From Pseudonocardia thermophila (GTDB taxonomy: Bacteria; Actinomycetota; Actinomycetes; Mycobacteriales; Pseudonocardiaceae), in assembly GCF_900142365.1 (NCBI RefSeq), contig NZ_FRAP01000026.1, forward strand, positions 22,047-86,046: DNA of 64,000 nucleotides. Direction: 5' to 3'. The notes below the pieces were generated by a model, which was not told the DNA's origin, ran no database searches, and saw only the letters and a list, made by a program, of their open reading frames with translations. The position numbers and the translations under genes were made by a program. Below, in pieces: positions 1 through 7,261 of the stretch (position 1 is the first letter of the stretch; the number at the start of each line of letters is the position of its first letter).

Positions 1-5
1 ACCAC

Positions 6-11
6 TACCGT
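6..11 (+). promoter_or_regulatory. Candidate -10 box, leaderless transcript of the XRE regulator
   Basis: TACCGT lies 7 nt before the ATG at 19. This spacing puts the transcription start at or next to the start codon, as in leaderless actinobacterial genes. No -35 can be judged because the window begins here. Confidence 0.5.
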
Positions 12-18
12 CGCCGGC

Positions 19-819
19 ATGTCGACCGCGACGGTGCCCACCACCTCGGCGTTCGGGCCGCTGCTGCGCGAGTGGCGGCGGCGCCGCCGGATGACCCAGC
101 TCGACCTGGGGCTGGCCGCGGACGTCTCACCCCGGCACCTGTCGTTCCTGGAGACGGGCCGGTCGCGGCCCAGCCGGGAGATGGTGCTGCACCTCTCCGA
201 GGAGCTCGACGTGCCGCTGCGCGCCCGCAACGAACTGATGATCGCCGCGGGGTACGCGCCCGCGTACACCGAGCACAGCCTGGACGACGCCGAGCTGACC
301 GAGGTCCGCCGCTCGCTGGACACGATCCTGATCGGCCACGAGCCGAACCCGGCCGTGCTCGTGGACGGATCGTGGAACCTCGTCTCGGCGAACCGGGCGG
401 TGGCGGTGCTCGTCGAGCTGATCGATCCCGACCTGATGAGCGGCACCCCGAACGTACTTCGCGCGAGCATGCATCCACGCGGACTGGCCCCGCACGTGGA
501 GGATCTCGAGGAGTACGCGGCGCACCTGGTGTCGCGGCTTCGCCGGCAGGCGGAGCGCTCGGCGACCACCGGGCTGCGCGCGCTGCTGCGGGAGATCGTC
601 GGCTACTGCACCGAGGCCGGCATCGACCCGAACGCGCAGCCGAAGGACCGCATCGTGCTGCCGCTGCGGATCCGCCACCCCGACGGTCCGCTGACGTTCT
701 TCTCCACGGTGTCGGTCGTGGGTGCACCGCTGGACGTCACGCTCGACGAAGTGGCTGTGGAGACGTTCTTCGCCGCCGACGAGACCACGGCGGCGTACCT
801 GCGCGAGCGGTTCGGCTAA
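19..819 (+). CDS. XRE-family regulator with MmyB-like ligand-binding domain
   Basis: This is a 266-residue cytoplasmic DNA-binding protein. Residues about 10-65 form an XRE helix-turn-helix: an Arg-rich first helix, then MTQLDLGLAADVSPRHLSFL and ETGRSRPS as the recognition segment. From about residue 95 onward it matches the PAS-like MmyB domain common in actinobacterial regulators, with its typical lead-in LIGHEPNPAVLVDGSW and a late LPLRIRHPDG stretch. Such proteins usually bind a small hydrophobic ligand and control a nearby enzyme; the enoyl-CoA hydratase that follows directly is the obvious candidate target, but that is inference. The start is supported by the -10-like hexamer 7 nt upstream. 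The length is normal for the family. Confidence 0.88.
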   Translation: MSTATVPTTSAFGPLLREWRRRRRMTQLDLGLAADVSPRHLSFLETGRSRPSREMVLHLSEELDVPLRARNELMIAAGYAPAYTEHSLDDAELTEVRRSLDTILIGHEPNPAVLVDGSWNLVSANRAVAVLVELIDPDLMSGTPNVLRASMHPRGLAPHVEDLEEYAAHLVSRLRRQAERSATTGLRALLREIVGYCTEAGIDPNAQPKDRIVLPLRIRHPDGPLTFFSTVSVVGAPLDVTLDEVAVETFFAADETTAAYLRERFG

Positions 820-822
820 CGT
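817..822 (+). promoter_or_regulatory. Candidate -10 box for the enoyl-CoA hydratase gene
   Basis: TAACGT overlaps the TAA stop of the upstream regulator and lies 7 nt before the GTG at 830. The hydratase gene may therefore have its own leaderless promoter besides any read-through from upstream. Confidence 0.45.
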
Positions 823-829
823 CCGCTCC

Positions 830-1609
830 GTGACCGATGTTGCCGAGCTCGTCCACCTCGACGTCACCGACGGCGTCGCGACGATCACCCTGGACTCCCC
901 CGCCAACCGCAACGCCCTGTCCGCCCAGCTGCGCCGCGAGCTGCAGGCGCACCTGGAGACGGCGATCGCCGACCCGGCGGCGCGGGTGATCGTGCTGACG
1001 CACACGGGCCGGGTGTTCTGCTCGGGCATGGACCTGAAGGAGTCCCGCGGCGCTGACGCCCAGCAGCAGGGCGTGAACGAGTTCCCGCGGATCCTCCAGA
1101 CCATCTGGGAATCCCCGACCCCGGTGATCGCGCGCGTCGCCGGGCCGGCGCGGGCCGGCGGCGTCGGCCTGGTCGCGGCGGCCGACGTCGCGATCGCCGC
1201 CCAGGACGCGACCTTCGCGTTCAGCGAGGTGCGGATCGGCGTCGTCCCGGCGGTGATCTCGGTGGTGGTACTGCCGCGGCTCACCGAGCGGGCCGCGCAC
1301 GAGCTGTTCCTGACCGGCGAGACGTTCGACGGCGTGCGCGCGGCCGAGATCGGGCTGGTCAACCGGGCCGTCCCGAGCGACGAGCTGGACGCCGAGGTCG
1401 CCCGCTACGCAGAGATGTTCCGGCTCGGCGCGCCGGGTGCGCTGGCGGCCACCAAGGAGATGCTGCGCGGCGACCGGTCGGCGCCCATGCCCGACCGGTT
1501 CGCCGCGATGCTCGAGCTGTCGGCCAGGCACTTCGCCGGCGAGGAGGGCCAGGAGGGCATGCGCGCCTTCGCCGAGAAGCGCCCGCCCGCCTGGGTCACG
1601 TCCGGCTGA
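830..1609 (+). CDS. Enoyl-CoA hydratase/isomerase family protein
   Basis: The predicted 259-residue protein belongs to the crotonase superfamily, which hydrates or isomerises acyl-CoA thioesters in fatty-acid or aromatic-acid breakdown. Visible hallmarks are the SPANRNALSAQL segment near residue 25, the first oxyanion-hole loop RVFCSGMDLKE near residue 65, and the second oxyanion-hole region ARAGGVGLVAAADVAIAA near residue 110. Further on, FAFSEVRIGVVPAVIS is typical of the fold. In place of the catalytic Glu pair of classical hydratases, only the SEVRIG Glu is clear, so the exact reaction is not fixed. GTG at 830 is chosen because it gives the normal N-terminus and follows a -10-like box; upstream in-frame codons overlap the regulator gene. 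Confidence 0.85.
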   Translation: MTDVAELVHLDVTDGVATITLDSPANRNALSAQLRRELQAHLETAIADPAARVIVLTHTGRVFCSGMDLKESRGADAQQQGVNEFPRILQTIWESPTPVIARVAGPARAGGVGLVAAADVAIAAQDATFAFSEVRIGVVPAVISVVVLPRLTERAAHELFLTGETFDGVRAAEIGLVNRAVPSDELDAEVARYAEMFRLGAPGALAATKEMLRGDRSAPMPDRFAAMLELSARHFAGEEGQEGMRAFAEKRPPAWVTSG

Positions 1610-2198
1610 GCGACCAGCGCGGATCACGGCCGGACTCGGCCAGCGCGCGCTCGAGCGTCGTCGCGTCCGACCCGGCCGGGACCTCGGCGCCGAACCAGCC
1701 GCCGTCCCGGCCCATCGGCGCGATCGCCCGCACCCCCACCAGCACGGCGTCGGCCAGCGCGGGCGGGACGGGCGGCAGCTCGCTGCCCGCGCCGCGCGCG
1801 ACGTCCCAGGCGTGCAGGACGAGTTCGACGATCATCATCGAGCCGAGGTCAGCGGCCGGCATCAGGCTGCCGCCGAACGAGGCCTCGCCCGTCCACGCGG
1901 CGGGATCGGCCCAGGCTTCAGTGAGGCGCTCGCCCTGCTCGGCGATCAACCTCGGCCACTCGCTCTCCGGCCGTCCGGCCAGGTACGGGGCGGATGCGGT
2001 GGGATCCCAGTCGGGCTCGTGCGGCTTCTTGCGGCCGGCGTACTCGGCCAGCAGCATCCCGAACGCGACGTGGTCGACGAGTGTGCGGAGGGTGAAGTCG
2101 GGACACGGGGTCGGCGCGTCGTAGCGGGCCGGGTCCGCGGAGCGGACGGCGGCGACGACGACGTCGACAGCGCTCCTCATGTGGTCTGCGTGGTCCAT
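1596..2198 (-). CDS. TIGR03086-type DinB-fold metal-binding protein
   Basis: This 200-residue protein has the four-helix DinB/mycothiol-dependent maleylpyruvate isomerase fold. The family signature is the early stretch YDAPTPCPDFTLRTLVDHV, whose His belongs to the expected metal triad; a second part is the late MMIVELVLHAWDVARG with its His. Members are thought to be mycothiol- or metal-dependent transferases, mostly of unknown substrate, found almost only in actinobacteria. Its 3-prime end overlaps the convergent enoyl-CoA hydratase gene by 14 bases. A GAGGG ribosome-binding site lies before the ATG at 2198; an internal ATG at 2180 is a possible alternative. Confidence 0.8.
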   Translation of the reverse strand: MDHADHMRSAVDVVVAAVRSADPARYDAPTPCPDFTLRTLVDHVAFGMLLAEYAGRKKPHEPDWDPTASAPYLAGRPESEWPRLIAEQGERLTEAWADPAAWTGEASFGGSLMPAADLGSMMIVELVLHAWDVARGAGSELPPVPPALADAVLVGVRAIAPMGRDGGWFGAEVPAGSDATTLERALAESGRDPRWSLSRT

Positions 2199-2262
2199 GC
2201 GTCCACCCTCGCGGCCGGGGCGGCGTGGGTATTGGACGAACGCGACAGCGCGGCGGCACGGC

Positions 2263-2268
2263 TAGCCT
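2263..2268 (+). promoter_or_regulatory. Candidate -10 box for the sirtuin gene
   Basis: TAGCCT is followed after exactly 7 nt by GTG at 2276, the start chosen for the sirtuin. This fits a leaderless transcript. Confidence 0.5.
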
Positions 2269-2275
2269 GGTGCTC

Positions 2276-3115
2276 GTGCAGGTGCTGCAGGAGCCGGTCG
2301 ACGCGGCGCTCGACGTGCTGGCCGGTCGCCCGCTGGTGGCGCTCACCGGCGCCGGGCTGTCCACCGACTCCGGCATCCCCGACTACCGCGGTCCCGGCTC
2401 GCCCCGGCGCACGCCGATGACCTACCAGGAGTTCGTCTCCGGGCCGGCGGCGCAGCGCCGCTACTGGGCGCGCAGCCACGTCGGGTGGGCGCGGATGGCG
2501 CGGGCCGAGCCGAACGACGGCCACCGCGCGCTCGTCGAGCTGGAGCGGGCGGGGCTGCTGCGCGGCGTGATCACCCAGAACGTCGACGGGCTGCACAGCG
2601 CCGCGGGCCAGCGCACCGTCGTCGATCTGCACGGCCGCATCGACACCGTGATCTGCCTCGGCTGCCGGCGCACGGGGGCGCGGGCGGCGCTGCAGGAGCG
2701 GCTGGCCGCGCTCAACCCGGGCTTCCTGGAAGCGGTGGGCGCAGCGATCGAGGCCGCCCCCGACGGCGACGCCGAGCTGGAGACGACCGCCGGGTTCCGC
2801 GTCGCCCCGTGCCCCGGCTGCGGCGGGGTGCTGAAGCCGGACGTCGTGTTCTTCGGGGAGAACGTGCCGAAGCCCCGCGTCGAGCGGGCGTTCGCGCTGG
2901 TCGACGAGGTGGCCGCCGCGGACGGTGCGCTACTCGTCGCGGGATCGTCGCTGGCGGTGATGTCGGGGCTGCGGTTCGTGCGGCACGCGGCCCGGATCGG
3001 CATGCCGGTGGTGATCGTCAACCGGGGTGAGACCCGCGGCGATCAGCTGGCCACGCTGAAGCTCGACGCCGGCTGCTCGGAGACCCTGCAGGCCCTGGCC
3101 GCGCACCTCCGCTGA
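2276..3115 (+). CDS. Sir2-family NAD-dependent protein deacylase
   Basis: This 279-residue sirtuin removes acyl groups from lysines using NAD+. The NAD-binding segment LTGAGLSTDSGIPDYRGPGSP lies near residues 24-45, followed by TQNVDGLHSAAGQRTVVDLHG with the catalytic His. Two Cys pairs for the structural zinc are visible: one as CLGC, and a second as CPGCGG after an insert of about 45 residues. The later VAGSSLAVMSGLRF and IVNRGETRGD complete the Rossmann part. The spacing of the zinc ligands is wider than in the E. coli CobB type and fits the class II (SIRT4-like) sirtuins common in actinobacteria. GTG 2276 is preferred over GTG 2270 because of the -10 spacing. Confidence 0.92.
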   Translation: MQVLQEPVDAALDVLAGRPLVALTGAGLSTDSGIPDYRGPGSPRRTPMTYQEFVSGPAAQRRYWARSHVGWARMARAEPNDGHRALVELERAGLLRGVITQNVDGLHSAAGQRTVVDLHGRIDTVICLGCRRTGARAALQERLAALNPGFLEAVGAAIEAAPDGDAELETTAGFRVAPCPGCGGVLKPDVVFFGENVPKPRVERAFALVDEVAAADGALLVAGSSLAVMSGLRFVRHAARIGMPVVIVNRGETRGDQLATLKLDAGCSETLQALAAHLR

Positions 3116-3151
3116 GGTGTTCACCCCGGGTCACCAGCCGATGAGGCCCCC

Positions 3152-3216
3152 GCGTCGAGAACGAACCTGTGGTGATCAACAAGGCTTGTTGATCACCACG
3201 AGCTCGTTCTCGACGC
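3152..3216. repeat. Long palindrome between convergent genes (copy 1)
   Basis: An inverted repeat with 31-nt arms (28 of 31 positions paired) and a nearly closed loop lies between the sirtuin stop and the stop of the opposing thiolase gene. The outer arms read GCGTCGAGAACGA and its complement. It could act as a two-way transcription terminator, although it lacks a T-tract. Related copies lie at 21559-21616 and 30667-30735, also at convergent junctions. Confidence 0.75.
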
Positions 3217-3252
3217 AGTCCACCTCCCGGGACCTCACGGTGGGTGACCGGG

Positions 3253-4239
3253 TCAGGGGCGGCGGCTCTCCCCGCCCGTGACCGGACTCTCCTCGGCGTG
3301 CACCGACCGGTCGCGGCGACGCTTCTTCCGCCGCCGCGGCGGGCGCGTGGCCTGGTCGCGCAGCCGGCAGAACGCGCACACCTCCGCGGTGGTCGGGGAA
3401 CCGCAGCGGGAGCAGGTGCCGACGGAGTCGCGTTCCTGCGCGGCGAGATCGTCCAGCAGCGGCGCGACGCGGTCGGCGAAGCCGTTGAGGAAGGTCGCCT
3501 TGGCCCCGGGGTCACGCTCCTCGAGCGTGTTGAGCAGCTCCTTGTAGAGCAGGTGGCGGTTGCCGGACGCCATCGGGCACTCCTCGACGATGTAGTCGAT
3601 GCGCCGGATGACGCAGTACGCCGCCGTCTCGCGCTCAGTCAGGCGGACGAGCGGCTTGACCCGGCGGGCGAACCCGGACGACTCGGGCAGGGCCGGGCGC
3701 TGCCGCGCCAGGTACGGCATGTTCCACTGCAGGGTGTTGCCGAACAGCACAGCGACCTCGTCGTCGAGGTTGTGCCCGGTGACGAGGACGTCGTAGCCGT
3801 GGTCGAGCGCGGTCTTGTTGAGCAGGTGCCGCTTGGCCAGGCCGCACGCCGAGCACGGCATCCGGCGGGTGTTGGCCGCCTGCGGGATCGTGAAGCCGAC
3901 CTCGCTCGCCAGGTCGATCTCGATGAGCGTCGCCCCACGGCGCTCGGCGAACGCCCGCGCGCAGTCGCCGGAGCGGTCGCTGTAGCCGCCGATGCCGAGG
4001 CCCAGGTACACACCGTCGGCCGGGTAGCCGAGATCGAGCAGCAGGTCCCACACGGCCAGGGAGTCCTTGCCGCCCGAGACCGCGACGAGCACCTTCTCGC
4101 CGGACCGGATCATCCGGTGCTCGCCGATCGCGCGGCTCACCTGCTCACGGCAGCGCTCCACGAAGCACGTGGGGCAGTACGCGGCATGGGCGTGCCGCAC
4201 CTCGACGACGGCTTGTTCCTCGCAACGACGGCACTTCAC
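3253..4239 (-). CDS. TtuA/Ncs6-like tRNA 2-thiolation ATPase
   Basis: This 328-residue PP-loop enzyme is predicted to adenylate a tRNA uridine and replace its oxygen with sulfur. Residues 3-25 hold an N-terminal zinc finger (CRRC, then CPTC). The PP-loop SGGKDS is at 55-60. Cys129 and Cys132 (PCSAC) and a later ECP Cys are placed like the ligands of the catalytic [4Fe-4S] cluster in TtuA. TGHNLDDE lies at about 154-161, and a second zinc finger (CSRC and CAFC) near residue 290. The strongly basic tail after it would suit RNA binding. A ubiquitin-like sulfur-carrier gene lies 9 nt upstream on the same strand, so the pair looks like a TtuA/TtuB system. A cytidine-thiolating TtcA role is less likely because of the double zinc fingers. 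Confidence 0.85.
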   Translation of the reverse strand: MKCRRCEEQAVVEVRHAHAAYCPTCFVERCREQVSRAIGEHRMIRSGEKVLVAVSGGKDSLAVWDLLLDLGYPADGVYLGLGIGGYSDRSGDCARAFAERRGATLIEIDLASEVGFTIPQAANTRRMPCSACGLAKRHLLNKTALDHGYDVLVTGHNLDDEVAVLFGNTLQWNMPYLARQRPALPESSGFARRVKPLVRLTERETAAYCVIRRIDYIVEECPMASGNRHLLYKELLNTLEERDPGAKATFLNGFADRVAPLLDDLAAQERDSVGTCSRCGSPTTAEVCAFCRLRDQATRPPRRRKKRRRDRSVHAEESPVTGGESRRP

Positions 4240-4248
4240 CCGTGCGCC

Positions 4249-4443
4249 TCAGCCTCCCGAGATCACCGGCCGCACCTCCACGACGTCCTCCTCCTGCAGG
4301 AGGGCGTCACCCGTCACCAGCTCGTCGCCGCGGATGAGCAGGACGGACTCGCGGTTGAGCCCCAACTGCTTGCACAGGTCGCTCGCCCGCAGCGGGCCGG
4401 TGGTCTCGACTTCCCGACGGGGGTTGTGCAGCCGGATCTTCAT
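4249..4443 (-). CDS. MoaD/ThiS-like ubiquitin-fold sulfur carrier (TtuB-like)
   Basis: The 64-residue protein starts MKIRLHNPRRE and ends in Gly-Gly, the C-terminus that is activated to a thiocarboxylate in ThiS, MoaD and TtuB. The middle LNRESVLLIRGDELV and the end DVVEVRPVISGG fit the beta-grasp fold. It is transcribed just ahead of the TtuA-like gene, which suggests it delivers sulfur for tRNA thiolation. No E1-like activating enzyme is encoded nearby, so a shared MoeB/ThiF elsewhere would be needed. Confidence 0.85.
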   Translation of the reverse strand: MKIRLHNPRREVETTGPLRASDLCKQLGLNRESVLLIRGDELVTGDALLQEEDVVEVRPVISGG

Positions 4444-4511
4444 TCGTCAGCTCGATGTCTCTCGCGTGGACGGATCCCGGGACCGACGGGCACCAGTCTA
4501 GGGAAGCCCGA

Positions 4512-4907
4512 TCAGGTCGTGCCGGTCGAGGAGCCGGAGGCTGTGGGCAGCACCACGTGGAGCGGCCGCGGCCCGCGGGACATCTCCTCCGTCGCCGCGG
4601 TCAGCACCTCCACGACCGCGGCGTAGCCGGCCGGGTCGGCGCGGCGCAGCACCTCATCGCCGTCCCACACGAGCACGACCTCGCCCTCCGGTAGCCACGA
4701 CAGATCGGTGAGGCACTCCTCCAGCGCGTCCAGGTTCCGGCCGTAGTAGCCGGGGAACCGCAGCGCCTTCCCGATCTGGGTGAGCAGCTCGACGCGCCGC
4801 TCAGCCGGGCCCACCACCGCGACGATCGCGCCGCGCAGCTTCGCCTCCGCGGCGATCGCGTTCGCCGTCATCGCGACGCGCACCAACCCGTTCCCGGGCG
4901 TCGTCAT
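4512..4907 (-). CDS. Barstar-family ribonuclease inhibitor
   Basis: This 131-residue cytoplasmic protein is the predicted inhibitor of the ribonuclease encoded just upstream. The barstar core FPGYYGRNLDALEECLTDLSW lies at residues 51-71. Asp60 matches barstar Asp35 and Glu64 matches Asp39, the two acidic residues that plug the nuclease active site. Its ATG overlaps the nuclease stop codon (ATGA), so the two should be made together. The N-terminal extension of about 20 residues is longer than in Bacillus barstar; translation could also begin at Met13. Confidence 0.9.
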   Translation of the reverse strand: MTTPGNGLVRVAMTANAIAAEAKLRGAIVAVVGPAERRVELLTQIGKALRFPGYYGRNLDALEECLTDLSWLPEGEVVLVWDGDEVLRRADPAGYAAVVEVLTAATEEMSRGPRPLHVVLPTASGSSTGTT

Positions 4908-5401
4908 GCGTCCTCTCCCACTGCGGTCACGTCCACCACGACGAAGCTGTTGTAGTGGTCGGCGGTGTAGTAGACCTGCTGCTCCGGCCCGGCGGGACCA
5001 CCGGTCACCAGCCGCCGCGCACCCCGGTCGCGCTCCCCCGGAGTGGGCACCGTGTACTCGCGGTACCAGCCGTTGCGCTGCTGGGGCAGGAGCCGCTCCC
5101 GGTTGCCGAACACCGTCCCGTCCTTCTCGTACGGGAACGGGCCACCGGCCACGATCAGCTCCCAGGTCCGTTCGACCTCGGGCGGCAGGGCGCACAGCGG
5201 CTGCACCGGCAGCCCCGACTCGGCCGCGCCGGGCACCTCCTCCGCGCGCACCGCGCACGTCGCCACCGGTGCGGCTGGCGCACCTGACGAGGACTCGGTG
5301 GTCGAACCACCGGCAGGCTGCACGAGGTAAGCGATCCCGCCGAGCACGAGCACGAGGGCGAGCAGCCCGGCGACGATCCGAGCCCCGTTCGTCCCGATCA
5401 C
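4904..5401 (-). CDS. Membrane-anchored RNase Sa/barnase-family guanyl-specific ribonuclease
   Basis: The 165-residue protein has one N-terminal hydrophobic segment (about 8-27), an uncleaved anchor or signal peptide, then a flexible Ser/Ala-rich linker, then an RNase Sa-like domain (about 70-158) meant to act outside the membrane. By comparison with Streptomyces RNase Sa, the catalytic residues are Glu115, Arg126, Arg130, His149 and Tyr150. FPYEKDGTVFGNRE is the guanine-binding region. The usual C-terminal Cys is missing; instead Cys49 lies upstream of Cys70, so any disulfide must form differently. The GTG start overlaps the stop of the small membrane-protein gene, and its stop overlaps the barstar start. 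The active site appears intact, so an inhibitor is needed inside the cell. Confidence 0.88.
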   Translation of the reverse strand: MIGTNGARIVAGLLALVLVLGGIAYLVQPAGGSTTESSSGAPAAPVATCAVRAEEVPGAAESGLPVQPLCALPPEVERTWELIVAGGPFPYEKDGTVFGNRERLLPQQRNGWYREYTVPTPGERDRGARRLVTGGPAGPEQQVYYTADHYNSFVVVDVTAVGEDA

Positions 5402-5616
5402 CGAACCTCGCCTCTCGGTGGGGTCCTCCGCGAGCGCACCAGACCGGTCACGAGATCGGTGACGCGGTCGAGCACCCGGTCCGCGCCGGCCGCCGTGAAC
5501 CAGCACAGCGGCAGGAGCAGCACCGCTGCGAGCAGCACCTGCAGCGGGAAGGCCAACTGGGTGAACCACAGCTCGACCGAGTCCCACCAGTCGACGAGTG
5601 CCCGGATCACGCTCAC
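5398..5616 (-). CDS. Small membrane protein at the head of the RNase/barstar operon
   Basis: The protein is about 72 residues with no recognised family. It has one clear hydrophobic segment, FPLQVLLAAVLLLPLCWFTAAG, preceded by a Trp-rich amphipathic stretch (LVDWWDSVELWF), and a basic tail. This suggests an inner-membrane protein with a cytoplasmic Arg-rich end. Its stop overlaps the GTG of the ribonuclease by 4 nt, so it is probably translated with it. The ATG at 5655 would overlap the start of the divergent oxidoreductase; GTG 5616, or GTG 5610 six nt after a -10-like box, is more likely. A role in anchoring or exporting the nuclease is only inference. Confidence 0.65.
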   Translation of the reverse strand: MSVIRALVDWWDSVELWFTQLAFPLQVLLAAVLLLPLCWFTAAGADRVLDRVTDLVTGLVRSRRTPPRGEVR

Positions 5617-5622
5617 ACAGTA
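5617..5622 (-). promoter_or_regulatory. Candidate -10 box of the membrane protein/RNase/barstar operon
   Basis: On the minus strand TACTGT lies 6 nt before GTG 5610. It is back to back with the divergent oxidoreductase promoter at 5641-5646, so two leaderless promoters share about 45 bp. Confidence 0.45.
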
Positions 5623-5640
5623 ATGGGGCACGGCAGCGGC

Positions 5641-5646
5641 TACATT
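5641..5646 (+). promoter_or_regulatory. Candidate -10 box for the zinc-binding-dehydrogenase-like gene
   Basis: TACATT lies 7 nt before the ATG at 5654, which suggests a leaderless mRNA. Confidence 0.5.
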
Positions 5647-5653
5647 CCCGAGC

Positions 5654-6619
5654 ATGTTCGCCGTCTACGCCTCAGCCCCGCACCCCGACTCCCCGCTCGA
5701 CGGACTCGTCGTCGGTGAACGGCCCGATCCCGAGGTCCCCGACGGCCACGTCGCGGTCCGGGTCTCCGCGGCCAGCATCAACATGCACGACGTCTTCACG
5801 CTGCGCGGGGTCGGGATCAAGCCCGAGCAGTTCCCGATGATCCTGGGCATGGACGCCGCCGGGACGCTGGAGGACGGCAGCCAGGTCGTCGTCTACCCGG
5901 TGATCAGCAGCCCGGACTGGCGCGGCGACGAGACCTTCGACCCGAAGCGCACGCTGCTGACCGAGAAGCTGCAGGGCACGTTCGCCGAGAAGGTCGTCGT
6001 GCCGCGGCGCAACGTGGTCCCGCTCCCGGAGGGCCTCACCCCGGCCCAGGCCGCCGTGATGGGCACGGCGTGGTTGACCGCATACCGGATGCTGTTCACC
6101 CGCGCCGGGGTCCGGCCCGGGCAGACCGTCCTCGTGCAGGGCGCGTCCGGCGGTGTGGCGACGGCCTTGATCCAGTTGGGCAAGGCGGCCGGGTTGCGCA
6201 TGTGGGTTACAGGGCGTAACGAGGAGAAGCGCGCCCTCGCCGAACGGCTAGGCGCCGAGCGGACGTTCTCGACCGGTGAGCGGCTACCGGAGCGCGTCGA
6301 TGCGGTCATGGACAGTGTGGGAGAGGCCACATGGTCGCACTCGCTCAAGTCGCTCAAGCCCGGCGGCGTCCTCGTGACGTGCGGCGCAACGAGCGGCTAC
6401 GGGCCGAAGGAGGACCTCGCCCGGATCTTCTTCCAGCAGATGCGGGTCGTGGGGTCGACGATGGGCACGCGGGACGAGTTCGTGGATCTTCTGGACCTGG
6501 TCGTTTCCGCCGGGATCAAGCCCGAGATCGGGCTCGAACTGCCCATGGAGAAGGCCGCCGACGGGTTCCGCGCGATGCTCGAAGGGCGTACTGCAGGCAA
6601 GATCGTACTCACCCTATGA
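5654..6619 (+). CDS. NADPH:quinone oxidoreductase-like medium-chain dehydrogenase
   Basis: This 321-residue protein belongs to the medium-chain dehydrogenase/reductase superfamily. The GroES-like N-terminal half includes VSAASINMHDVFTLRG and the usual LGMDAAGTLEDG. The Rossmann half has QTVLVQGASGGVATALIQLGKAAG, where the modified glycine motif favours NADPH, and VDAVMDSVGEATW. No zinc-binding Cys cluster is visible, so it is probably a zinc-free quinone or enone reductase. It follows a leaderless-type promoter and is divergent from the RNase operon. A MarR regulator gene follows in the same direction, a common arrangement for redox-responsive pairs. Confidence 0.85.
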   Translation: MFAVYASAPHPDSPLDGLVVGERPDPEVPDGHVAVRVSAASINMHDVFTLRGVGIKPEQFPMILGMDAAGTLEDGSQVVVYPVISSPDWRGDETFDPKRTLLTEKLQGTFAEKVVVPRRNVVPLPEGLTPAQAAVMGTAWLTAYRMLFTRAGVRPGQTVLVQGASGGVATALIQLGKAAGLRMWVTGRNEEKRALAERLGAERTFSTGERLPERVDAVMDSVGEATWSHSLKSLKPGGVLVTCGATSGYGPKEDLARIFFQQMRVVGSTMGTRDEFVDLLDLVVSAGIKPEIGLELPMEKAADGFRAMLEGRTAGKIVLTL

Positions 6620-6696
6620 GACCGCTCGGCGCTGTCAATCGTCCGTTCGTCTCGGGTTTCTTCCGTTTCGCAGTCCTCTTTCCCCCGACGACGACG

Positions 6697-6702
6697 TACA
6701 GT
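6697..6702 (+). promoter_or_regulatory. Candidate -10 box for the MarR gene
   Basis: TACAGT lies 8 nt before GTG 6711, which points to a leaderless transcript. Confidence 0.5.
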
Positions 6703-6710
6703 GGGTAACC

Positions 6711-7175
6711 GTGTCTGAGCCACCTAGTCGAATGGCGCCGGGAAGCGTTCCGGTCCCGGCGCCACGCGTCGCAGGCATCGTGGACCTGCTGGACCGTCTG
6801 GACCGCGCGGTCGCGTCCGCGCTGGCCCCGGTCACCGGCGCCGAGGGCGTCAGCCGAGACGGCTGGCGTGTGCTGCTGATGCTCGCCCGGGGCGGCGGCC
6901 GCAGCATGGGCGAGATCGCGGCCCACACCGCACTGCCCGCCCCCACCGCGACCCGCGTGGTGGACCGGCTGGTCGCTTCCCGGCTGGCGTTCCGCCGCAC
7001 CGACCCGAACGACCGCAGGAGGGTCCTGGTCCACCTGGCCGCCGACGGCCGGGCCGTCGTGGAGCGCGTCTGCGGACGCGTCGAACGCGACGCCGAAGCC
7101 GTCATCGGCCGCCCCGCGACCACGGAACGCGCTCAGCTGGCGGAACTCCTCGAAGCGCTCGCCACCGCGAGCTGA
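6711..7175 (+). CDS. MarR-family transcriptional regulator
   Basis: This is a 154-residue winged-helix dimer. Visible parts are the dimerisation helix (VDLLDRLDRAVASAL), the helix-turn-helix with GRSMGEIAAHTALPAPTATRVVDRLVASRL, and the beta-wing RRTDPNDRRRVLVHLAADG, all in family order. It probably represses a neighbouring gene, perhaps the oxidoreductase upstream, in response to phenolic or oxidising ligands. GTG 6711 is chosen because a -10-like box stands 8 nt upstream. Confidence 0.88.
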   Translation: MSEPPSRMAPGSVPVPAPRVAGIVDLLDRLDRAVASALAPVTGAEGVSRDGWRVLLMLARGGGRSMGEIAAHTALPAPTATRVVDRLVASRLAFRRTDPNDRRRVLVHLAADGRAVVERVCGRVERDAEAVIGRPATTERAQLAELLEALATAS

Positions 7176-7211
7176 TCCCCCGAGCACGTCCCCCGACTAG
7201 CGAACGTCCCC

Positions 7212-7242
7212 GGCCGGCTGTCCCCTCGTGGGGCAGCCGGCC
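7212..7242. terminator. Two-way terminator-like hairpin between marR and the MOSC gene
   Basis: GGCCGGCTG(T)CCCC pairs with GGGGCAGCCGGCC: a 13-bp stem with one bulged T and a TCGT loop. It lies between two convergent genes and is followed by a short T-rich stretch on the plus strand. Confidence 0.6.
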
Positions 7243-7261
7243 TCGTCGTTTCCGGGACGGG

